DNA of 64,000 nucleotides. Source: Micromonospora vinacea. GTDB lineage: Bacteria; Actinomycetota; Actinomycetes; Mycobacteriales; Micromonosporaceae. Each line of letters starts with the position of its first letter. Position 1 is the first letter of the stretch. Below are positions 56,934 to 64,000 of the stretch, one piece after another. Under the pieces are notes generated by a model, which searched no databases, was not told the origin of the DNA, and saw only the letters and a program-made list of their open reading frames with translations. Both the position numbers and the translations under genes were made by a program. The stretch spans positions 2,294,001 to 2,358,000 of the forward strand of contig NZ_JADOTY010000001.1 of assembly GCF_015751785.1 (NCBI RefSeq), read 5' to 3'.

Positions 56934-57476
56934 TTAGGCCCCTGGGCTTCCCCCGGTAGCTCGGAGGACGATCTGCTGGGCTGCTTGGGCGGGCGTGAGG
57001 TGCGTGGTGTCAACGACTTCGGCCTCGGCATGCAGCCACGTGCGGGCCGCCTCGGCGTAGGGCTCAAGGTATTTGAGGCGGAACGGCGACGGAACGGGGT
57101 GTTCTCCCTCGATACGCCTGCGGAGGGTGTCTTGGTCTGCGTGGAGGACGAAGTGCCTTACCGGTATGGCGTGCTGGGCGAGGCCCCCGCTGATTTCGCG
57201 CCAGTACTGCTCCACCAGGACGGTCATAGGCATCACCAGAGTGCCGCCGGTGTAGTCGAGCACGCGGCGGGCGGTCTCGACGACGAGCTGTCGCCACGGC
57301 GGCCAGTGCTGGAAGTTGTCCGTCTCGGGCAGCCCCGGCGTGATGTCCATGAGTGTCTCGCCGACCTTCTCGGCGTCGAACACCCGTGAATCCGGGATCA
57401 GTTGTTGCACGAGTGCGCTGGTCGTCGTCTTGCCCGCGCCGTGGGTGCCGTTGAGCCATACGATCACGGGGCACAT
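56934..57476 (-). CDS. TmrB-like ATP-binding protein
   Basis: 180-residue P-loop protein. Walker A G10-T-H-G-A-G-K-T17 (NGTHGAGKTTT), then FDAEKVGETLMDITPGLP, FQHWPPWRQLVVETARRVLD and GGTLVMPMTVLVEQYWREI. These segments line up with TmrB, the Bacillus tunicamycin-resistance protein, and related small kinases. Role here is unknown; antibiotic self-protection or nucleotide phosphorylation are options. ATG 57476. It lies near the right direct repeat of the putative inserted segment. Confidence 0.82.
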   Translation of the reverse strand: MCPVIVWLNGTHGAGKTTTSALVQQLIPDSRVFDAEKVGETLMDITPGLPETDNFQHWPPWRQLVVETARRVLDYTGGTLVMPMTVLVEQYWREISGGLAQHAIPVRHFVLHADQDTLRRRIEGEHPVPSPFRLKYLEPYAEAARTWLHAEAEVVDTTHLTPAQAAQQIVLRATGGSPGA

Positions 57477-57526
57477 TAACGCGCGTGGGCAACCGGACGA
57501 TTTGCACAGGACCTGTAAGCGAGCGT

Positions 57527-57570
57527 CAGGCAGCGAGGCAGCTCAGGCAGCGAGGCAGCAAAGAGGCAGC
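57527..57570 (+). repeat. Clustered GAGGCAGC motifs
   Basis: CAGGCAGCGAGGCAGC occurs twice in tandem (57527-57542, 57544-57559, period 17), followed by another GAGGCAGC at 57563-57570. The same motif closes direct repeats A and B. The arrangement resembles arm-type binding sites beside a recombination core, though no recombinase gene is present. Confidence 0.6.
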
Positions 57571-57677
57571 GCGAGCGCCGGTGCTGGTCGGCCTTGAATG
57601 GCAAGCGACGAGGGCCAGCACCTGCTCGTTGACGCGTGCCACCACCAGTTGGCAGCGGTCGACAGCGCGGGACCGCA

Positions 57678-57792
57678 TCCCCCCGACGAGGGTCGTCCCT
57701 TTCCCCGGGAGCACTTCCGGCCAGGTGAAGGTGTGTCTCCTGGCTGTTCAGACCGTCCAGGGAAGGCTTTTCCGCAGCCAGAGGCAGCAGAG
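57678..57792 (+). repeat. Direct repeat B, displaced copy of 6C RNA 3' end
   Basis: Partner of repeat A. Opens with TCCCCCCGACGAGGGTCGTC (one mismatch to A), the loop and 3' arm of the 6C terminator, without the rest of the RNA. Then come the shared CAGACCGTCCAGGGA (57749-57763) and GAGGCAGCAGAG (57781-57792). Read as the far attachment site of an inserted segment of about 4.36 kb. Confidence 0.75.
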
Positions 57793-58092
57793 CGGCCGAC
57801 TACCTCCGGGGCGACGGCGTAGTCGCTCGGCTGTGGGTGTACCGCTCTCACGCAGAAGATCGTCGCCTGCCAGCGGGACGCCCCGATCCCACTGCGCTGG
57901 CCAGCAGTCGAAGCGGCGCACCTTGATGAGGCCGCGGGCTACCAACGAGATCAGGCCCGGCCCGAGGACCGCAGTCACCCGCTGCCGTGACGGCGCCTCA
58001 GCCCAGCCGAGTTCCCACAGGGGTAGCGGTGAATCTTCCAGAGAGCAGAGGACCAGTTCTTCGGCGAGGTCCAGCCCTTCGTCATCGTTCAT
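57748..58092 (-). CDS. Hypothetical protein, 3' end altered by repeat B
   Basis: 114 residues: an acidic start (MNDDEGLDLAEELVLCSLED), then LPLWELGWAEAPSRQRVTAV and GLISLVARGLIKVRRFDCWP, which reads like a small winged-helix-type fold. No family recognised. The last 15-20 residues (from RPLCCLWLRKSLPW) are encoded by direct repeat B rather than by normal coding sequence, so the native C-terminus was probably lost. Six bases after the next upstream gene, so one operon. Confidence 0.6.
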   Translation of the reverse strand: MNDDEGLDLAEELVLCSLEDSPLPLWELGWAEAPSRQRVTAVLGPGLISLVARGLIKVRRFDCWPAQWDRGVPLAGDDLLRESGTPTAERLRRRPGGSRPLCCLWLRKSLPWTV

Positions 58093-58098
58093 GGCAGC

Positions 58099-58788
58099 TC
58101 ATCCTCGGTCGAGCGGTTCCTCCGGCGTTCGGTCGGATGGTGTGATCACCTCCGGGACGGGGTCTAGTTCGGTCAGCACCTGAAGCCATGCCTGGACGTC
58201 AGTGACGAGGTGGGCGTCGGTCATCTGGTCGACGAGGGGCACGAGGTCGGTCAAGACTCGGTTGATGTTGAGAAGCCGGTGGTAGTCCTGGTAGTCGTCG
58301 GTCACTGCGAGTGCTTCCCAACTCGCCTGCCAGTCTTCACCTGGCTGGACGAAATCCTCCTCGGTGAGCGGAGTTGCGCGAAGGCTCGCTGCCCGGGCAG
58401 CGGCTTGTTCCCGAGTCATGCCGAAGCTGTCTACAGCCCGCCGGGCGACAGCGTCCGGACGAGCGCTGGCAGGTAGGTCCTGGACTCGCTGACCTGCATC
58501 AAGGGCGATCGTGATGAGCGAGGCGAGTTGCGCGACCGCCACCTCCGTTGGGAAACCGTGTTCTGATGCGAGGTCGATCAGGAAGACCGCCAGTGGCATG
58601 TCGGCGCAGGGTCGATGGCTGGGCCATCCGCGGTGCTGGCGGTGCACGTCCGAGGTCGCCGCGTCGATGAGTGCGATCCACCAATGCGCGTGACTGACCG
58701 AGGCAGGCTTGCGGTCGAGTAGCCATTGCCGGCGTAGCGGCGGATCAACAAGGAGAAGTCCGCGGTAGGTGTCCTCAAACTCTGTCAC
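58099..58788 (-). CDS. Hypothetical protein, helical
   Basis: 229 residues, soluble and largely helical: MTEFEDTYRGLLLVDPPLRR at the start, DMPLAVFLIDLASEHGFPTE, TREQAAARAASLRATPLTEE. No motif recognised. GTG 58788 follows GGGAGGCGAGG and is preferred over earlier codons upstream, which lack conservation of style. It leads a two-gene minus-strand operon with the truncated gene at 57748. Confidence 0.65.
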   Translation of the reverse strand: MTEFEDTYRGLLLVDPPLRRQWLLDRKPASVSHAHWWIALIDAATSDVHRQHRGWPSHRPCADMPLAVFLIDLASEHGFPTEVAVAQLASLITIALDAGQRVQDLPASARPDAVARRAVDSFGMTREQAAARAASLRATPLTEEDFVQPGEDWQASWEALAVTDDYQDYHRLLNINRVLTDLVPLVDQMTDAHLVTDVQAWLQVLTELDPVPEVITPSDRTPEEPLDRG

Positions 58789-58933
58789 CCCTCGCCTCCC
58801 CGGCATCAGGCAACGCTGCGCCGCCGACCGTAGCTTGCAGGAGTGGGACCGCTGCCACCCAACCTCGTCGCGGACCATGCGACCGCCGCCTGCCGTGTAA
58901 TTTGCCAAACGGGATGAGCTGAGGAGGTAACAG

Positions 58934-60124
58934 GTGGCAGCTGGCGGCTTCTCGTCGAAACGGCTGGCTCGGCTGCAGGGGCTGATCGAGCACCGCGTCG
59001 AGTCCGGCTTCGTCCCGGGCATGGTGGTCGTCCTCGCCCGGCACGGCGAGGTGCACATCGAGGCAACGGGTCATCTCGCGTTCGAGGGTCCCGGGTCGCA
59101 GACGCCGATGGCGGTCGACACGATCTGTCGCCTGGGCTCGATGTCGAAGCCGATCGTCGCCGCGTGTGCGATGACCCTCGTCGAGGACTGCACTCTCCGC
59201 CTCGACGACCCGGTCGACGATCTCCTCCCGGAGTTGGCCGGCATGACAGTGCTCGCTGATCCCCACGGTCCACTGGACGACACCGTCCCGGCGGAACGCC
59301 CGATAACGGTGCGGGACGTCCTGGACGGCACCCTTGGCACCGGCATGGTCCCCGCCGAGCCGGGAACGGTGCCGATCGCCGACGCGCTGGACGCACTCGA
59401 ATATCAGTCGCCGGACGAGTGGATCCGCCAGCTCGGTGACCTTCCGCTCGTCCACCAGCCGGGTGAGCGCTGGATGTACGACACCGCCGCCAACGTGACC
59501 GGTGTGCTCATCGCCCGGGCCACCGGTATGTCCTTCGGGGATGCCGTGCGTGAGCGGGTCTGCAAGCCACTGGGGATGGCCGACACTGGCTTCAGCGTGG
59601 GTAGCGAGAGCATCGGCCGGTTCGCGACGGCGTACGAGCAGGACAACGCCGCCACCGGCGAAGCGGTTGTCGAGGACGCTCCCGACGGGCGGTTCAGTCG
59701 ACAGCGGATGTTCGAGTCCGGCGGCGGCGGTCTCGTGTCGACCGCCCAGGACTACCTGGCCTTCGCCTCGGCGCTGCTTGCCGGCGGTGCCCACGGCGGC
59801 GAGCGGGTGCTGTCGCGGCCGGCGGTGACGCTGATGACGAGCGACCACCTGACCTCTACGCAGAAGGCCATCTCCGGGTTCTGGCCCGGTTACTTCGACG
59901 CCATCGGCTGGGGTTTCGGAATGTCGGTCCGGACCCGCCGTACGCACCTCGGGCCCTCGGTCGGCAGCTACGGCTGGCCCGGCTTCTACGGCACCGCCTG
60001 GTACAACGACCCCGCCGAGGACCTGACGACGATTGTCTTCATGCAGCGGGCGCACGCGGGTGACCAGCGGTTGCCGATGTGGCACGACTTCTGGACCACT
60101 GTCTACCAGGCGATCGACGACTGA
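58934..60124 (+). CDS. Serine hydrolase of the beta-lactamase / EstB family
   Basis: 396 residues, no signal peptide. Catalytic S69-x-x-K72 (GSMSKPI), a tyrosine motif near 182 (WMYDTAANVTG) and GWPGFYGTAWYNDP in place of the KTG box. This is typical of class C beta-lactamase-like esterases and DD-peptidase relatives, here cytosolic. GTG 58934 has a strong GAGGAGG seven bases upstream. Substrate unknown; resistance to beta-lactams is unlikely. Confidence 0.9.
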   Translation: MAAGGFSSKRLARLQGLIEHRVESGFVPGMVVVLARHGEVHIEATGHLAFEGPGSQTPMAVDTICRLGSMSKPIVAACAMTLVEDCTLRLDDPVDDLLPELAGMTVLADPHGPLDDTVPAERPITVRDVLDGTLGTGMVPAEPGTVPIADALDALEYQSPDEWIRQLGDLPLVHQPGERWMYDTAANVTGVLIARATGMSFGDAVRERVCKPLGMADTGFSVGSESIGRFATAYEQDNAATGEAVVEDAPDGRFSRQRMFESGGGGLVSTAQDYLAFASALLAGGAHGGERVLSRPAVTLMTSDHLTSTQKAISGFWPGYFDAIGWGFGMSVRTRRTHLGPSVGSYGWPGFYGTAWYNDPAEDLTTIVFMQRAHAGDQRLPMWHDFWTTVYQAIDD

Positions 60125-60222
60125 CCGCAGCGTTCGTTTCCCGGTGGGCGGCACCCACCCTCGGCCGCGCGGTAATGCCAGCCCTCTCAGCGACACAAGC
60201 CACTGTGAGAGTCGCCGAGGCA

Positions 60223-60789
60223 ATGGGGGTTCGGGTGGGTCCACCGAAGAAGCGGGACGAGGGCTGGTTCACCAGTCTCTACGCCGCCGACTACGAGCAC
60301 ATATTCCGGTACGGCCTGCGCCGGCTCGCTGACCGGGATGCCTCGGCGGAGCTTGCCCAGGAGGTCTTCGTCGTCGCCTGGCGTCGCCGAGCCGAGGTGC
60401 CGGAGCGCAGCCTGCCCTGGCTGTACGGGGTGGCCCGGCGCCTACTGGCAAACCAGTGGCGGTCTCGACGCAGCGCACCGGACCTCCTCCCGATCACCGA
60501 CGTCGACCTTGAGCGACTGGCCGGATCGTCGGGTGCCGACACGAGCGTCGGGGTCGCCGACATCTGGGCCGCTCTGGCCAACCTCAACGACCTCGACCAG
60601 GAAATCCTCCGGCTGGTCGGCTGGGAGGAGCTGACGGTGTCCGAGGCGGCCAAGGTTCTCGGCTGCACCGGGGCGACCGCCGCAGTGCGCCTGCATCGCG
60701 CCCGCCGTCGTCTCGCCGAAGCGATGTCGGGCCGGCCCGCGCAGACCCGGCGTCGACCGGTGCTGGTGACCATTCGAGAGGATCTGTGA
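60223..60789 (+). CDS. ECF-type RNA polymerase sigma factor
   Basis: 188 residues from ATG 60223 (MGVRVGPPKK). Sigma-2: FRYGLRRLADRDASAELAQE then VFVVAWRRRAEVP; sigma-4: LNDLDQEILRLVGWEELTVS, EAAKVLGCTGATAAVRLHRA. Upstream ATG 60175 or GTG 60202 remain possible, since the ribosome-binding site is weak. It is coupled to a membrane protein of the CU044_5270 type that probably regulates it. Confidence 0.85.
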   Translation: MGVRVGPPKKRDEGWFTSLYAADYEHIFRYGLRRLADRDASAELAQEVFVVAWRRRAEVPERSLPWLYGVARRLLANQWRSRRSAPDLLPITDVDLERLAGSSGADTSVGVADIWAALANLNDLDQEILRLVGWEELTVSEAAKVLGCTGATAAVRLHRARRRLAEAMSGRPAQTRRRPVLVTIREDL

Positions 60790-61799
60790 TGTTCGGAGCA
60801 GAGCGAACCCGTACTCTTCTCGGCCCGGCCGACCCGGCCCGGAACGCCGCCGTCGGGCCACCGCTGGTCTCGGCGCGCGAGCTGATCGACCGCGCCAGCG
60901 CTATCGAGACGGTGGCCGGGCGTCGTCGCGTACACCCGACCCGCCGGCTGGTCCTGGCGGCCGGGACGCTGGCGGTCGCGGTCGGTGCCGTGGCGGTGCT
61001 CCAGCCGTTCGGCCAGGGTGCACCGGACACTCCGGGCGAGCCGCCTGCGGCAGCGGGATTGGTGCTCATGCCGGTCGCGTACCAGTTCGACGCGGATCCG
61101 CCGGCCGCCGGCCCGCAGCTGCGCATGCTGGCCGACAAGATCAAAGACACGGCGTACGACCACCAGAGCGGGCGCTACATGTATCACCACACGAAGGTGT
61201 GGGGCGATCCGGTGATGACGTCCGCCGACGGCCGCCACCACGTGGCCTTCGCCAGCGAGACGAAGGTCTGGCAGGCCGCCGACGGGACCGGTAACCAGAT
61301 CAGGACCCAACTGGAGCCGCAGTACCCGGACCAGGAGTCCCGGGACTACTGGCAGCGCGAGAGCGCTGCGCGGCCAGCAGCCACCGGCACCCCCGCACCG
61401 AGCGTCAGGCCGCTGTCGCCCGAGGATCTCAGGCCGCTGTCGGCCGACCCGTCGGAGCTCCGGGAGCGGCTGAAGGTCGAGTACGGCGCGGGGGCGGCGA
61501 GCAAGTGGGTCGGCACGCTCTACGGGCAGTACGTCGTGCCGCGTGCGACCCGAGCGGCGGTCCTGCGGGTCCTCGCTGACGTGCCCGGCTTCCGCTGGCG
61601 GGGGCAGGTCACGGACCGTGCCGGCCGCGATGGAGTCGCCGTCACCTTCGACGACCGCGAACACGACCAGCAATCTCTTCTGATCTTCGATCCGAGGACG
61701 GGCGAATTGCTCGCCGATGAGCTGTTGACGCTGTCGCCCGTGCGGATCAGCTCGTACAAGGTGATCCTCGATACCGCCTGGGCAAATCAGCCCGGCTGA
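60789..61799 (+). CDS. CU044_5270-type membrane protein, probable sigma-factor partner
   Basis: 336 residues. Short cytosolic N-terminus, one helix near 53-71 (LVLAAGTLAVAVGAVAVLQP), then a long extracytoplasmic domain (YMYHHTKVWGDPVMTSADGR, VPRATRAAVLRVLADVPGFR). Genes of this type regularly follow ECF sigma genes in actinobacteria and are thought to be their regulators; there is no ZAS zinc motif. ATG 60789 overlaps the sigma stop (TGATG). Confidence 0.8.
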   Translation: MFGAERTRTLLGPADPARNAAVGPPLVSARELIDRASAIETVAGRRRVHPTRRLVLAAGTLAVAVGAVAVLQPFGQGAPDTPGEPPAAAGLVLMPVAYQFDADPPAAGPQLRMLADKIKDTAYDHQSGRYMYHHTKVWGDPVMTSADGRHHVAFASETKVWQAADGTGNQIRTQLEPQYPDQESRDYWQRESAARPAATGTPAPSVRPLSPEDLRPLSADPSELRERLKVEYGAGAASKWVGTLYGQYVVPRATRAAVLRVLADVPGFRWRGQVTDRAGRDGVAVTFDDREHDQQSLLIFDPRTGELLADELLTLSPVRISSYKVILDTAWANQPG

Positions 61800-61813
61800 C
61801 CGCCGACTTGCGA

Positions 61814-61846
61814 GGCCGCTCCGTCCGGGAGCGGCCCCGCTGTTTT
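61814..61846 (+). terminator. Rho-independent terminator
   Basis: GGCCGCTCC (61814-61822), loop GTCCG, GGAGCGGCC (61828-61836), then CCGCTGTTTT. It follows the CU044_5270-type gene by 15 bp and has the only clear T tract among the terminators seen here. Confidence 0.85.
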
Positions 61847-61909
61847 CCCGCAGTGGCAGTAGCTGCGGCGATGCCCGCGCTCCTAACAGATCAACTGTTT
61901 CGGCGGGGG

Positions 61910-61937
61910 TTTTCCACAGGCCACCAGGTTGTCCACA
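61910..61937 (+). promoter_or_regulatory. Two DnaA-box-like motifs upstream of ssd
   Basis: TTTTCCACA (61910-61918, eight of nine match) and TTGTCCACA (61929-61937, exact match to the actinobacterial DnaA box), 19 bp apart in the same orientation and followed in each case by GG. They lie 80-110 bp before the ssd start. Confidence 0.5.
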
Positions 61938-62018
61938 GGCGACGACATCGGGTCGGCTCGTGGGGCGGATTCCGAGCAGGGTCGGCGGCATACCAGAGCC
62001 CGACCGCTGGAGGCCGCG

Positions 62019-63122
62019 ATGCCACCCCGTACCACGGTTCCGCCGATCCGCCGGCTTCCGCTGGTCGTCACCGGCGACGACGATCTGCTCGACGATGTGC
62101 TCCGGCTCGCCGCCGTCGGTGGCACCGAGGTGGAGCTCGCCCGCGACCCGGCGGCTGCCCGTACCCGTTGGCTTCCCGCACCCCTGGTGCTGCTCGGCGC
62201 CGATCAGGCGCAGGCGTGTCTGCGCGCCCGGTTGCCGCAGCGGCCCCGGCTGGTGCTGGTCGGCCGGGCCGGGCAGCTCGACCCGGGCTGGCAGATCGCC
62301 GAGCTGATCGGGGCCGAGCACGTCGCCATGCTGCCGGCCGCGGAGCCGTGGTTGGTGGATCGGTTCGCCGAGCATGACCCGGGCCGTCCGACCGGCGTCG
62401 GCGCCCGGGTGGTCGCGGTCCTCGGCGGTCGGGGCGGTGCGGGCGCGAGTGTGCTCGCCGGTGGTCTTGCGGTGACCGCCGCCCGGGCCCGGCTGCGCAC
62501 TCTCCTGGTCGACGCCGACCCGCTCGGTGGTGGCCTCGACCTCGTGCTGGGCTGGGAGCAGTTGGAAGGCCTGCGCTGGCCGTCGCTCACCAGCGCCGAC
62601 GGGCGGGTGGACGCCCCGGCGCTGGTGCAGGCCCTGCCCAGCCGGGGTGACCTCGTGGTGCTCTCCTGGGACCGCGGCGAGATGCTGGCGTTGCCGGCGA
62701 CGGCGATGGCGGCGACCGTCGACGCGGCGCGGCGTGGGCGGGACTTTGTGGTGATCGACCTGCCCCGACAGTTGGATGACGCGGCAGTGGTGGCGTTGCA
62801 GGCCGCCGACCAGACGTTCGTCGTCGTGCCGGCCGAGTTGCGGGCCACCGCGGCGGCCACTCGGGTGGTGGCCGCGGCCGCCCCGCACTGCGCCGCGCTC
62901 TCGGTGGTGGTGCGCGGGCCCGCCCCGGGGCGGCTGCGGGCCACCGAGGTGGCACGTGCGCTGGGCCTTCCCCTGGCCGGCACGTTGCGCCCAGAGCCGG
63001 GGCTCTGCCGTGGGCTGGAGCGGGGCGAGGCGCCGGCCGCCGGGGGCAAGGGCCCACTGGCCGCACTCTGCCAACGCATCGTCGCCGACCTCACCGGCGC
63101 GCCGGCTAGCGGTGCGGCATGA
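62019..63122 (+). CDS. ssd: Septum-site determining protein Ssd, MinD/CpaE-like
   Basis: 367 residues. N-terminal receiver-like part (LPLVVTGDDDLLDDVLRLAA) then a MinD/ParA-like domain. The P-loop position reads VAVLGGRGGAGASVLAGGLA, without either lysine of the KGGxGKT form; LVDADPLGGGLDLVLGWE follows normally. Ssd of mycobacteria is a negative regulator of septation; CpaE-like proteins localise Tad pilus machinery. ATG 62019 follows CTGGAGG. ATGA overlap with the tadA gene. Confidence 0.9.
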   Translation: MPPRTTVPPIRRLPLVVTGDDDLLDDVLRLAAVGGTEVELARDPAAARTRWLPAPLVLLGADQAQACLRARLPQRPRLVLVGRAGQLDPGWQIAELIGAEHVAMLPAAEPWLVDRFAEHDPGRPTGVGARVVAVLGGRGGAGASVLAGGLAVTAARARLRTLLVDADPLGGGLDLVLGWEQLEGLRWPSLTSADGRVDAPALVQALPSRGDLVVLSWDRGEMLALPATAMAATVDAARRGRDFVVIDLPRQLDDAAVVALQAADQTFVVVPAELRATAAATRVVAAAAPHCAALSVVVRGPAPGRLRATEVARALGLPLAGTLRPEPGLCRGLERGEAPAAGGKGPLAALCQRIVADLTGAPASGAA

Positions 63123-64000
63123 GCGCCGGGCCAGAGGACGGCACGCTCGCCGCCCGGGTACGGCAGCGGATCGCGGCGGCCACCACCCCGGTCACCGCGG
63201 CGGCGATCGTCTCCGCGGTACGGGCCGAGCCCACCGCCGCGGTGCTCGGTGACACGGCAATGCTGCGGATCGCCGACCGGGTGCGCGACGACCTCGTCGG
63301 CGCCGGGCCGCTGGCGCCGCTGCTCGCCGACCCGGAGGTCACCGACGTCCTCGTCAACGGCGCCCGGGTCTGGGTCGACCGCGGGTCGGGGCTGCACCAG
63401 GTAGCCGTGCCGGTGGGCTCGGTGGAGGACGTCCGCCGGTTGGCGCAGCGACTGATCGCCAGTGCCGGGCGGCGGCTCGACGACGGCTCCCCGTACGCGG
63501 ACGCCCGGCTTCCCGACGGCACCAGGCTGCACGCCGTGCTGCCGCCGGTGGCGACCGAAGGCCCCTATCTGTCGCTGCGGACCTTCCGACATCGACCGTT
63601 CACCCTCGACGAGCTGGTACGCCAGGGGACAGTGCCGCGACCGCTGGCACCACTGCTCGCCGCCGTCGTCGCGGCCCGCCTGGCATACCTGGTGACCGGG
63701 GGCACCGGGTCGGGCAAGACGACCCTGCTCAACACCCTGCTGGGGATGGTGCCGGCCACCGAACGGATCGTGCTGGTGGAGGACGCCGCCGAGCTGCGCC
63801 CGGGGCATCCGCACGTGGTGGGGCTCCAGGCGCGGACCGCCAATGTGGAGGGAACGGGCGTGGTCAGCCTGGCAGACCTGGTCCGACAGGCGTTGCGAAT
63901 GCGCCCGGACCGGCTGGTGGTCGGGGAGTGCCGGGGCGGTGAGGTGGTCGATCTGCTGGCCGCGCTCAACACCGGCCACGACGGGGGCGCCGGCACGCTG
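63119..64000 (+). CDS. tadA: TadA/CpaF secretion ATPase (partial, runs off the window)
   Basis: First 294 residues of a type II/IV secretion ATPase that powers Flp pilus (Tad) assembly. Walker A VTGGTGSGKTTLLNTLLG, Asp-box VLVEDAAELRPGHPHVVGL, Walker B RPDRLVVGECRGGEVVDLL, then ALNTGHDGGAGTL at the window edge. The N-terminal domain has VRDDLVGAGPLAPLLADPEV and VTDVLVNGARVWVDRG. ATG 63119 overlaps the ssd stop (ATGA). The end is beyond the window. Confidence 0.93.
   Translation, partial: MSAGPEDGTLAARVRQRIAAATTPVTAAAIVSAVRAEPTAAVLGDTAMLRIADRVRDDLVGAGPLAPLLADPEVTDVLVNGARVWVDRGSGLHQVAVPVGSVEDVRRLAQRLIASAGRRLDDGSPYADARLPDGTRLHAVLPPVATEGPYLSLRTFRHRPFTLDELVRQGTVPRPLAPLLAAVVAARLAYLVTGGTGSGKTTLLNTLLGMVPATERIVLVEDAAELRPGHPHVVGLQARTANVEGTGVVSLADLVRQALRMRPDRLVVGECRGGEVVDLLAALNTGHDGGAGTL

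Noticed and set aside
60291..63074. A 927-codon minus-strand frame across the sigma gene and ssd
   Set aside because: Crosses several certain genes and shows no domain.

Overview
The window is a stretch of high-GC actinobacterial chromosome, most likely from the family Micromonosporaceae (Micromonospora or a close relative). The reasons are strong GC bias at third codon positions, many GTG starts, GTGA/ATGA gene overlaps, a futalosine-pathway menaquinone gene, type VII secretion genes, and the acs / HAD phosphatase / 6C RNA / ssd / tadA neighbourhood. The genus is inferred from gene content and style, not from a marker gene.

Layout. 1-3023: end of a phenylacetyl-CoA epoxidase operon (paaB-C-D-E) with a coupled unknown gene. 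3098-4288: mqnC. 4663-6360: a sortase-type LPVTG surface protein with a long Thr-Pro stalk. 6559-8998: menG, a small unknown gene, and menJ behind a near-consensus Rex operator. 9134-25697: a complete 14-gene nuoA-N operon (NDH-1), ended by a strong hairpin and followed by a long-chain polyprenyl diphosphate synthase. Synthesis, methylation and tail reduction of menaquinone are thus clustered with the complex that reduces it. 26849-29015: an MFS exporter and an IclR regulator, divergent. 29118-32700: a Tat-exported PhoX-type phosphatase divergent from an ECF sigma / anti-sigma pair, with PHO-box-like repeats between them. 32818-34753: RarD-like transporter, GNAT enzyme, small membrane protein. 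34815-42337: a partial type VII secretion locus (eccE, two WXG100 proteins, mycosin, a large double-SseB protein and a small partner). 42342-49016: an alpha/beta-hydrolase lacking the usual nucleophile and two M6 metalloproteases. 49284-53032: acs, a Fic-like protein and a HAD phosphatase, then a 6C small RNA. 53350-61850: a probable accretion island (regulator/MFS pair, TPR protein, TmrB-like kinase, unknown genes, beta-lactamase fold protein, ECF sigma pair). 62019-64000: ssd and the start of tadA (Flp pilus/Tad system).

Two observations stand out. First, five junctions of the nuo operon (D/E, F/G, G/H, J/K, M/N) carry copies of one intergenic element. Each copy can be read as a micro-ORF of 18-23 codons with a conserved peptide core (SPAVAN), begins at the upstream stop codon, and in four of five cases ends on the downstream start codon; length differences between copies are multiples of three. 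Two more junctions (paaB/paaC and nuoL/nuoM) have the same overlap geometry with unrelated sequence. Second, the 3' half of the 6C RNA terminator and about 90 bp after it are repeated imperfectly 4.36 kb downstream, as expected if an element integrated into the 3' end of a small RNA gene.
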